From: UBA10649 sp964391765
GTDB taxonomy: Bacteria; Actinomycetota; Actinomycetes; S36-B12
Direction: 5' to 3'
Length of the DNA stretch: 7,647 bases
Assembly: GCA_964391765.1 (NCBI GenBank)
Contig: CAYMNG010000113.1
Location: 1-7,647, forward strand
Made by a program: the position numbers and the translations under genes
Shown here: piece by piece, positions 1-5,102 of the stretch
Layout: each line of letters starts with the position of its first letter
Numbering within the stretch: position 1 is the first letter of the stretch
The notes under the pieces: model-generated
What the model saw: the letters and a program-made list of their open reading frames with translations, nothing else
Databases searched by the model: none
What the model was told of the DNA's origin: nothing

Positions 1-1160
1 AGCCGACCAGCGGCAACACCGGGATCGGGTTGGCGCTGGTGGCCCAGCAGCGCGGGTACAAGACGGTGTTCGTCTGCCCGGACAAGGTCAGCGAGGACAA
101 GCGCAACGTCCTTGCGGCGTACGGCGCCGAGGTCGTCGTGTGCCCGACGGCGGTCGACCCGTCGGACCCGCGGTCGTACTACAGCGTCAGCGACCGGCTG
201 GCCCGCGAGATCCCGGGCGCGTGGAAGCCGGACCAGTACGCGAACCCGAACAACCCGCGGTCGCACTACGAGACGACCGGACCGGAGTTGTGGGCGCAGA
301 CCGATGGGCGGATCACCCACTTCGTCGCCGGCGCGGGGACCGGCGGCACGATCTCCGGCACCGGCCGCTACCTGAAGGAGGTCAGCGGCGGGCGCGTGCG
401 CGTCGTCGCCGCCGATCCCGAGGGGTCGGTCTACTCCGGCGGCAGCGGCCGGCCGTACCTGGTCGAGGGTGTCGGCGAGGACTTCTGGCCGGCCACGTAC
501 GACGCGAGCGTCCCGGACGAGGTGATCGCGGTCAGCGACGCGGACTCGTTCGCGATGACGCGGCGACTGGCGCGTGAGGAGGGCCTGCTCGTGGGCGGGT
601 CGTGCGGCATGGCGGTCGTCGCCGCGCTGCGCGTCGCGGCGGCGGCGGACCCCGACGACGTCGTGGTCGTTCTCCTGCCCGACGGCGGTCGCGGCTACCT
701 GTCGAAGGTGTTCGACGACGAGTGGCTGGCCCGGTACGGGTTCGTGCGCACCGCCGGGGAGTCGACGGTCGGTGACGTCCTGCGCGGCAAGGCCGGCCAT
801 CTGCCGCCGTTCGTGCACACCCACCCGACCGAGACGATCCGGGACGCGATCGACATCCTGCGCGAGTACGGCGTCTCGCAGATGCCGGTCGTGCGGGCCG
901 AACCGCCGGTCATGGCCGCCGAGGTGGTCGGGTCCGTCGTCGAGCGCACCCTGCTCGACGACCTGTTCAACGGTCGCGCGCAGTTGGCGGACGCCGTCGA
1001 CACGCACATGTCCCCGGCGCTGCCGATGGTCGGTGCGGGCGAGCCGGTGCAGGCGGCGGTCGACGCGCTGCACGACGCCGACGCGGTCGTCGTCGTCGAC
1101 GACGGCAAGCCGGTCGGGGTCGTCACGCGCCAGGACCTCCTCGGCTACCTGGCCCAGTAG
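1..1160 (+). CDS. cbs: Cystathionine beta-synthase, 3' part (N-terminus outside window)
   Basis: PLP-dependent enzyme that condenses serine with homocysteine to cystathionine in cytosolic transsulfuration. The reading frame is open from base 3, so the gene is cut by the window edge; about 385 residues are present. The fragment opens with the substrate-loop motif TSGNTG. The phosphate-binding GAGTGG follows near fragment residues 110-115, and GGSCG near 198-202 is where the Ser that contacts the pyridine nitrogen sits in this fold type II family. Residues about 255-385 form two CBS motifs, a Bateman module, which separates this protein from plain O-acetylserine sulfhydrylases such as CysK. The Schiff-base Lys lies upstream and is not visible. 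Given a usual length near 455-460 residues, about 70 are missing. The stop TAG at 1158-1160 lies 19 bp from the convergent msrA stop, and I see no strong terminator between them. Cysteine synthase with CBS domains is a less likely alternative. Confidence 0.93.
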   Translation, partial: PTSGNTGIGLALVAQQRGYKTVFVCPDKVSEDKRNVLAAYGAEVVVCPTAVDPSDPRSYYSVSDRLAREIPGAWKPDQYANPNNPRSHYETTGPELWAQTDGRITHFVAGAGTGGTISGTGRYLKEVSGGRVRVVAADPEGSVYSGGSGRPYLVEGVGEDFWPATYDASVPDEVIAVSDADSFAMTRRLAREEGLLVGGSCGMAVVAALRVAAAADPDDVVVVLLPDGGRGYLSKVFDDEWLARYGFVRTAGESTVGDVLRGKAGHLPPFVHTHPTETIRDAIDILREYGVSQMPVVRAEPPVMAAEVVGSVVERTLLDDLFNGRAQLADAVDTHMSPALPMVGAGEPVQAAVDALHDADAVVVVDDGKPVGVVTRQDLLGYLAQ

Positions 1161-1179
1161 GACGCGGTACCGCCGGGGA

Positions 1180-1824
1180 TCAGGGCAGGGCGATCCCGGT
1201 GTTCGCGTGGCAGCGGTATCCGCCCGGGTTCTTGGCCAGGTACTGCTGGTGGTATCCCTCCGCGAGGTAGTACGGCCGGTCGGCGGCCGGCGCGATCTCG
1301 GTCGTGATCGCGTCGAATCCGCGCGCGTGCAGCACGTCGTCGTACGCGGCACGGGTGGCCTGCGCGACCGCACGCTGCTCGTCGACCGTCCAGTAGATCG
1401 CGCTGCGGTACTGGGTGCCGACGTCGTTGCCCTGCCGGAACCCCTGGGTCGGATCGTGGTTCTCCCAGAAGAGCCGTAGCAGCGCGTACTCGTCGATCAC
1501 GACCGGGTCGTAGGCGATCGTCGCGACCTCGGCGTGCCCGGTCAGGCCGGTGCACACCTGCTCGTACGTCGGATTCGGGGTGAAGCCGCCCTGGTAGCCG
1601 ACGCTCGTCGTGACGGCGCCGGGCAAGTGCCACAGCATCTCCTCCGCCCCCCAGAAGCACCCCATCGCCAGGTGCAGGACGCGGGTGCCGGCCGGCCAGG
1701 GCCCGGTCAGGGACGTGCCGAGGACGGCGTGCGCGCCGGGATCGGGGAGGATCGGGGTCGACCGCCCGGGAAGCGCGGCGGCCGGATCGACGAGGTGCGC
1801 CGGAGTCAGGCGGAACAGTCCCAT
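1180..1824 (-). CDS. msrA: Peptide-methionine (S)-S-oxide reductase MsrA
   Basis: Reduces methionine-S-sulfoxide in oxidised proteins, normally using thioredoxin as electron donor; cytosolic repair enzyme. The 214-residue product has the family hallmark GCFWG at residues 55-59 with the nucleophilic Cys56. Further family blocks are GYQGG (76-80), GHAEV (96-100) and the segment around QGNDVGTQYRSAIY (131-144). Cys205 in the C-terminal tail is the probable resolving Cys; this tail has one Cys, whereas some relatives such as the E. coli enzyme have two. Cys91 is the only other Cys. The roughly 50-residue N-terminal extension before the catalytic motif is usual for the longer actinobacterial form and supports the ATG at 1824, although no clear Shine-Dalgarno precedes it. 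The gene lies 37 bp downstream of a same-strand Cys-rich mini-gene and may be transcribed with it. Confidence 0.95.
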   Translation of the reverse strand: MGLFRLTPAHLVDPAAALPGRSTPILPDPGAHAVLGTSLTGPWPAGTRVLHLAMGCFWGAEEMLWHLPGAVTTSVGYQGGFTPNPTYEQVCTGLTGHAEVATIAYDPVVIDEYALLRLFWENHDPTQGFRQGNDVGTQYRSAIYWTVDEQRAVAQATRAAYDDVLHARGFDAITTEIAPAADRPYYLAEGYHQQYLAKNPGGYRCHANTGIALP

Positions 1825-1861
1825 CCGGCAAGAGTACGTCCGCGGCGAGCCGCGACGGACG

Positions 1862-1978
1862 TCACCGGCAGGTGCAGCGGTTCTCGGTCGGGACGCTGGC
1901 CAGGACCTGTTCGACGTGCATGCCGCAGCCGGAGTAGGTCACCTTGCGGCACTGGTTGCAGATAGCCGGACTGCACAT
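1862..1978 (-). CDS. 38-residue Cys-rich mini-protein, possible metal binder
   Basis: A complete small gene from ATG at 1978 to TGA at 1862-1864. The product has Cys at 2, 7, 10, 18, 35 and 37 and His at 21: a CxxC knuckle (ICNQC), a lone SGCGMH segment, and a terminal CTC. Six Cys in 38 residues suggest zinc or copper binding, or a metallothionein-like role; this is inference. I recall similar short Cys-rich hypothetical proteins with this CxxC-GCG-H layout in actinobacteria, but I cannot name a family. A GGAGG lies about 12 nt upstream of the ATG. A 7-2-7 palindrome resembling a CsoR-type operator lies 38 bp upstream, and msrA follows 37 bp downstream on the same strand. The frame also runs open far upstream, antisense to the PIG-L gene. 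That extension is arginine- and proline-rich and is taken as a shadow. Confidence 0.72.
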   Translation of the reverse strand: MCSPAICNQCRKVTYSGCGMHVEQVLASVPTENRCTCR

Positions 1979-2015
1979 TCGGGTCGGACCTCCAGGTCGT
2001 CGGGATGCCGGAACG

Positions 2016-2031
2016 ATACCCCAGGGGGTAT
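2016..2031. promoter_or_regulatory. CsoR-like operator palindrome in divergent promoter region
   Basis: Perfect inverted repeat: ATACCCC, a 2-bp AG spacer, then GGGGTAT. G-tract palindromes flanked by TA-rich ends are typical targets of CsoR/RcnR/CstR-family repressors, which respond to Cu(I), Ni or Co, or persulfide; that assignment is inference. The site lies 38 bp upstream of the Cys-rich mini-gene start and 35 bp upstream of the PIG-L start. The right arm runs into TATAGT (2029-2034), a plausible -10 for PIG-L. The left arm read on the minus strand runs into TATCGT, a plausible -10 for the mini-gene. A bound repressor could therefore occlude both promoters. No repressor gene is present in the window. 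Confidence 0.55.
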
Positions 2032-2051
2032 AGTCGCGCAAGTCGGGACGC

Positions 2052-2057
2052 GGGAGG
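2052..2057 (+). promoter_or_regulatory. Shine-Dalgarno of the PIG-L gene
   Basis: GGGAGG ends 8 nt before the ATG at 2066. It fixes that start instead of the in-frame upstream codons of the same open frame, which reach back to about 1610 through the mini-gene and msrA regions. Confidence 0.7.
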
Positions 2058-2065
2058 GGCGGCAC

Positions 2066-2737
2066 ATGACGGACACGGATCTGCCCGACTGGCAATGCGT
2101 CCTCGCGGTCGTCGCGCACCCGGACGACGAGTCGTTCGGCCTCGGCGCGGTGATCGACGCGTTCGCCCGCGCCGGCGCGAGCGTCCACGTCCTGTGCTTC
2201 ACCCGTGGTGGCGCATCGACCCTCGGTGCCGACGCGGCGGACCTGCCGGCCGTGCGCGCCGACGAGTTGCGGGCCGCCGCGGACGTCCTGGGCATCGGGT
2301 CGGTCACGTTGCGCGACCACCGCGACGGTGGCCTGTCCGACGTCGACCTGCCGTCCCTCGTCGACGACGTCGTCGCGACCGTCGACCGGGTTCGGGCCGA
2401 CGGACTGCTGGTGTTCGACACGACCGGGATCACCTCGCACCCCGACCATCGACGGGCGACCGAGGCGGCCGTCGCCGCCGGTCGCCGCCGGTCGATCGGC
2501 GTGCTCGCGTGGACGCTGCCCGACGAGCTCGCGCGCGACCTCGTGGCGCAGACCGGGGTGCCGTTCGTCGGGCAGCCGGCCGACGCGATCGACCTGGTCG
2601 TTGCCGTACGCCGCGATCGGCAGTCCGCCGCGGCGTACTGCCACCCCAGCCAGGCCGTTCCCGGGAGCGCGCTGTGGCGGCGGCTGGAACTGCTCGGTGG
2701 GGTGGAGCACCTGCGCTGGCTCGCGCCCGCGCACTGA
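2066..2737 (+). CDS. PIG-L family deacetylase (LmbE-like)
   Basis: Zinc-dependent N-deacetylase of the PIG-L/LmbE fold, 223 residues, probably acting on an N-acetylglucosamine-type or thiol-linked substrate in the cytosol; the actual substrate is not deducible. The sequence shows AHPDDE at residues 17-22, supplying the zinc ligands His18 and Asp21 and the catalytic Asp20. SHPDHRR at 124-130 supplies the distal His128 ligand. The family includes the mycothiol enzymes MshB and Mca. This protein is markedly shorter than those (near 290-300 residues), so I do not assign mshB or mca. The start is supported by GGGAGG 8 nt upstream. The gene is divergent from the Cys-rich mini-gene and shares the palindrome at 2016-2031. 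Its stop is 9 bp from the convergent ung stop. Confidence 0.9.
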   Translation: MTDTDLPDWQCVLAVVAHPDDESFGLGAVIDAFARAGASVHVLCFTRGGASTLGADAADLPAVRADELRAAADVLGIGSVTLRDHRDGGLSDVDLPSLVDDVVATVDRVRADGLLVFDTTGITSHPDHRRATEAAVAAGRRRSIGVLAWTLPDELARDLVAQTGVPFVGQPADAIDLVVAVRRDRQSAAAYCHPSQAVPGSALWRRLELLGGVEHLRWLAPAH

Positions 2738-2746
2738 TCCGACGGC

Positions 2747-3424
2747 TCAGGGAAGGGTCCAGTCGACCGGATCCCCGCCGAGGTCGGCGAGCAGGTCGTT
2801 CGCCCGGCTGAACGGCCGCGACCCGAAGAACCCGCGGTCGGCGGACATCGGGCTCGGGTGTGCGGACGCGATCACCGGTACATCGGGCAGTGCGGGGGTC
2901 AGCGACTGCGCGTCGCGGCCCCACAAGATCGCGACCAGCGGTGCGTCGGGCCGGGTGACCAGCGCGTCGATAGCGGCGGAAGTGACTGCCTCCCAGCCGA
3001 TCCCCCGGTGGCTGCCCGGCTCGCCGACGCGCACGGTGAGGACGCGGTTGAGCAGCATCACGCCCTGGCGCGTCCACGGCGTGAGGTCCCCCGTGCTCGG
3101 CGCGGGCACGCCGAGGTCGTCGTGGAGTTCGCGCAGGATGTTCTGCAGGCTTCGGGGCAGGGGGCGCACCTCGGGGCTGACGCTGAACGACAGGCCGACC
3201 GCGTGCCCCGGGGTCGGGTACGGGTCCTGGCCGACGATCAGGACGCGCACGTCGGCCAGCGGCTGCGCGAAGGCGCGCAGGATGCGATCACCGGTGGGCG
3301 CCCACGCACGCCCGGCCGCGGTCTCGGCCCGCAGGAACTCCCCGATGCCCGCGACGTGCTCGGCGAGCGGGCGCAGGGCCGGTGCCCACGACGGATGGAC
3401 GAGTTCCTCGAGCGCCTGCGCCAT
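2747..3424 (-). CDS. ung: Uracil-DNA glycosylase, family 1
   Basis: Removes uracil from DNA, whether misincorporated or from cytosine deamination, to start base-excision repair. The 225-residue product is full length for the family. Motif A is GQDPYP at 65-70, with the water-activating Asp67 and Tyr69. GLSFSV (77-82) carries the uracil-stacking Phe80. LLN (124-126) carries the uracil-selective Asn126. HPSPMSA at 189-195 supplies catalytic His189 and the minor-groove intercalation loop, followed by GFFGSRPFSRAN. All expected catalytic residues are present, so it should be active. The ATG at 3424 gives a family-typical N-terminus; the Shine-Dalgarno is weak. A GCACCC/GGGTGC inverted repeat lies immediately upstream (3425-3445). 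The gene is probably monocistronic, with its promoter in the 72-bp gap before the methyltransferase remnant. Confidence 0.96.
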   Translation of the reverse strand: MAQALEELVHPSWAPALRPLAEHVAGIGEFLRAETAAGRAWAPTGDRILRAFAQPLADVRVLIVGQDPYPTPGHAVGLSFSVSPEVRPLPRSLQNILRELHDDLGVPAPSTGDLTPWTRQGVMLLNRVLTVRVGEPGSHRGIGWEAVTSAAIDALVTRPDAPLVAILWGRDAQSLTPALPDVPVIASAHPSPMSADRGFFGSRPFSRANDLLADLGGDPVDWTLP

Positions 3425-3496
3425 GCACCCGACCCTACGGGGTGCGCGGTCGACGCCCCGGCGGGCCGACCCGTGTGAGTCGCTCCAGCCGAACTC

Positions 3497-3765
3497 TCAG
3501 GCGCGGCAGAGGATTTCCTCGGCCGGCACAATGATCCCCGCATCCGGCGCCACGCCCCACCAGGCCCGCTCGGCGGTGGGCGCGTACGTCCGGGTCGACG
3601 ACGAGCAGGTGATGTCGTCGAAACCGGCCGCCGGGCCCACATGTGCAGCCGCCGGCCCGCGTCGGGCTCCCCACCGATCGCCCGAGCGACCTACTCGTGC
3701 AGCGCGCGCCACTCCTGGAGGCCGGGAGTGTCCGGATACCAGAGCATTCTCGCGTAGTCCGCATT
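3497..3765 (-). pseudogene. C-terminal remnant of a SAM-dependent methyltransferase
   Basis: Read on the minus strand from about 3765, the DNA encodes DYARMLWYP, then GLQEWRALHE. An in-frame TAG at 3691-3693 follows where the family usually has Tyr. The frame continues as VARAIGGEPDAGRRLHMWAR. A single missing G near 3630-3634 then shifts the frame, after which reading resumes as AAGFDDITCSSST up to AERAWWG. The expected stretch of about 40 residues before the end is gone (junction about 3545-3555). The frame then ends DAGIIVPAEEILCRA with TGA at 3497-3499. These blocks match my memory of the C-terminal half of actinobacterial class I methyltransferases whose N-terminus looks like the fragment at 5160-5435. 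Nonsense codon, frameshift and deletion together make this a decayed remnant. Confidence is good for pseudogene status, moderate for exact limits. Confidence 0.78.
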
Positions 3766-3780
3766 GACCTCTCCACTATG

Positions 3781-3806
3781 TGGCGGTGACTGCTGAGTAA
3801 CCGCCA
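3781..3806 (-). terminator. Hairpin downstream of the HEPN-like gene, possible terminator
   Basis: Perfect 7-bp stem TGGCGGT/ACCGCCA around a 12-nt loop, 51 bp beyond the stop of the HEPN-like gene on its strand. No U-tract follows, so intrinsic termination is uncertain. It also lies just inside the left edge of the acquired segment and could be part of an element end. Confidence 0.35.
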
Positions 3807-3857
3807 AGGGCACAAGGCGTCATCCGGGGTGGCTAGCCAAGGCACGACCCGGTGGCG

Positions 3858-4256
3858 TCAGGTGGCGGTCACGCCTGCACGCCCAAGGGCTGCACGAGCG
3901 ATGTCGTACAGCTCCCGTGCGCCTTCGAGTAGGGCGAGGGCCTCTTCCTCGGTTGTCTTGAGGGTTCGGTATTGCTTGTCATTCTTCGCAGCGACGGCCT
4001 GTTCGAGGAGTTCAGCACCGCGTTGCCCGGCCGTGGTCTTGGCGACGAGGGTTGTGGCCCCTCCGTGGTCGCCTCTCCACTGTTGGCCGAGTTCAGCTAC
4101 GCACACCGCGTCTGATGAGCGGATGGTGGGCAGGCAGGCGTTGGATGCCGCTGGCTTGAACCGAAGGCTTGCGAAGTCGTCCTCCGCACTGTCGAGGTAG
4201 TCCTTCGCATCCCGAAGGTGCGCAATGCTTTCACCCGGGTCCTGCGGAAGCGTCAT
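3858..4256 (-). CDS. HEPN-like protein, putative partner of the MNT protein
   Basis: A 132-residue, probably all-helical protein. Helices around 8-32 and 36-56 are followed by WRGDHG (60-65) and a long C-terminal helix pair (about 78-126) rich in Ala, Glu and Leu. The stretch AASNACLPTIRSSDAVC (36-52), then a short loop and the RGDH, matches my memory of short actinobacterial HEPN proteins, where a helix ending in SDAVC precedes a DH-containing loop. HEPN proteins are often RNases and frequently pair with minimal nucleotidyltransferases as toxin-antitoxin modules. The canonical HEPN active site Rx4-6H is not clear here; only R61-x2-H64 is visible, so RNase activity is not assured. The ATG at 4256 overlaps the upstream MNT stop (ATGA), indicating translational coupling. 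Codon use has more A/T at third positions than the flanking genes. Confidence 0.62.
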   Translation of the reverse strand: MTLPQDPGESIAHLRDAKDYLDSAEDDFASLRFKPAASNACLPTIRSSDAVCVAELGQQWRGDHGGATTLVAKTTAGQRGAELLEQAVAAKNDKQYRTLKTTEEEALALLEGARELYDIARAALGRAGVTAT

Positions 4257-4891
4257 CGAGCCACCGTCGCACGAGTGGTCCCGACGAGGGTCCTCAAACT
4301 GGTGCCGGTCACCACGACACCATCTCGTACAACTTCGTTGACGAGCGCCTCACCGCGCTCCACCGCCTTCTCCCAGTCCGAGGCGGTGAACACGACCAAG
4401 TTGAGGGAGTTGCCGGTGAGCTCGTACACGGCTTCGACAAGGCGCAGTCGGTCTCGGGCCCAGTCGTCCGTCGGCGCCTTGTCTGTCTTCCAGACCACGA
4501 GCATGTCGATGTCTGAAGCAGCCGTGTCCTGGCCCCGGGCTACCGAGCCGAAGAGCACTAGCGCACGGGGCTCTCGCGGCCATTGCGCAGCCCGGGCACG
4601 TATTACGTCCAGGACGGTGTCCTTGGCATGGTCGATAGCCACAAGGTGTTTGACCAGGAGGTGGTCGTGGTTCAGCTCGAAGAACTGGCTCCCTTTCGAG
4701 ACGAGGGCGTAGCGGACCGTGCCCTCGTCGGCCAGGTCTTGAAGAACGCTCTTGACAGCCGAGTGTCCGGTTGTGCCAACCCTCCTGGCGAGTTCACGCA
4801 GGGAGATGGGCCGTGAGGAGCGGACGAGGGCCGTGAGGACGCGTCCTCGGAGGCCTGGCACGAGAGACTCGATAGGGGTTGACAGGTTCAC
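4253..4891 (-). CDS. Winged-helix/nucleotidyltransferase (MNT) fusion protein
   Basis: A 212-residue protein in two parts. Residues about 12-80 form a MarR/ArsR-like winged helix: SLRELARRVGTTGHSAVKSV as the HTH, then a beta-wing around TVRYALVSKGSQFFELN. Residues about 105-195 are a minimal nucleotidyltransferase of the polymerase-beta superfamily, with the motif GSVARGQDTAASDIDM at 115-130 (Gly115-Ser116, Asp127, Asp129). The place where a third acidic residue is often found reads LNLVVF (163-168), with Asn164. Such proteins accompany HEPN partners; in the characterised MntA-HepT system the MNT protein AMPylates and silences the HEPN toxin. The fused DNA-binding domain suggests self-regulation through the repeats just upstream. 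The start is GTG at 4889-4891, supported by GAGGAG at 4898-4903, 6 nt upstream. The next gene overlaps by 4 bases. Confidence 0.82.
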   Translation of the reverse strand: MNLSTPIESLVPGLRGRVLTALVRSSRPISLRELARRVGTTGHSAVKSVLQDLADEGTVRYALVSKGSQFFELNHDHLLVKHLVAIDHAKDTVLDVIRARAAQWPREPRALVLFGSVARGQDTAASDIDMLVVWKTDKAPTDDWARDRLRLVEAVYELTGNSLNLVVFTASDWEKAVERGEALVNEVVRDGVVVTGTSLRTLVGTTRATVAR

Positions 4892-4897
4892 CTGCTT

Positions 4898-4903
4898 CTC
4901 CTC
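4898..4903 (-). promoter_or_regulatory. Shine-Dalgarno of the MNT gene
   Basis: GAGGAG on the minus strand, 6 nt before the GTG at 4889-4891. It decides this non-ATG start. Confidence 0.7.
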
Positions 4904-4907
4904 ATCT

Positions 4908-4967
4908 AGTGGACCTGTTTCAGTCCAAGTGGACTAATGTTGGGCCATTCGGACTATTTTTAGCACA
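4908..4967. repeat. Three degenerate 20-bp direct repeats upstream of the MNT gene
   Basis: AGTGGAC at 4908-4914, AGTGGACTA at 4928-4936 and CGGACTA at 4950-4956 place the GGAC core at exact 20-bp spacing, about two helical turns. By hand count the first two 20-bp units agree at 13 of 20 positions. They sit directly before the MNT ribosome-binding site, in the most AT-rich part of the window, as expected for operator iterons on one DNA face. The likely reader is the winged-helix domain of the MNT protein; this is inference. Confidence 0.5.
4922..4935. promoter_or_regulatory. 6-2-6 palindrome, candidate operator of the MNT-HEPN operon
   Basis: Perfect inverted repeat AGTCCA-AG-TGGACT, 31 bp upstream of the MNT start codon. 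It is embedded in the 20-bp repeat array and suits a dimeric winged-helix regulator. Confidence 0.5.
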
Positions 4968-4978
4968 CTGCTCAGTGT
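4965..4978. promoter_or_regulatory. Second 6-2-6 palindrome upstream of the MNT-HEPN operon
   Basis: Perfect inverted repeat ACACTG-CT-CAGTGT. It has the same 6-2-6 geometry as the palindrome at 4922-4935, 43 bp away centre to centre (about four helical turns), but a different arm sequence. Confidence 0.35.
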
Positions 4979-5102
4979 TCCGGCGAGACACACAGAGGCA
5001 AGCAGGTCTCTGCGCTCCATTTCGGTAAGGCTCTTCTCCCACTCGTGCGCACCCGTCACAGGCAAGGCTTGCGTCAACGACGACCACTGACTTCCCCCAC
5101 GG

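Noticed and set aside
1164..1173. GCGGTACCGC palindrome between cbs and msrA as a terminator
   Set aside because: The stem is only 5 bp with no loop and no U-tract; probably chance in GC-rich DNA.
1610..2065. Upstream extension of the PIG-L open frame
   Set aside because: The frame is open by GC bias, but its translation is Arg/Pro/Gly-rich without PIG-L similarity. A good Shine-Dalgarno precedes ATG 2066.
1979..2734. Long minus-strand frame continuing upstream of the Cys-rich mini-gene
   Set aside because: It is antisense to PIG-L, with a low-complexity composition typical of shadows; ATG 1978 has its own ribosome-binding site.
3425..3445. GCACCC/GGGTGC inverted repeat before ung as an operator
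   Set aside because: Six-bp arms with a 9-nt spacer, partly in the ribosome-binding zone; no second copy to support regulation.
3829..4712. Plus-strand open frames opposite the HEPN-like and MNT genes
   Set aside because: Antisense frames with Ser/Arg-rich composition and no motifs; the minus-strand genes explain the region fully.
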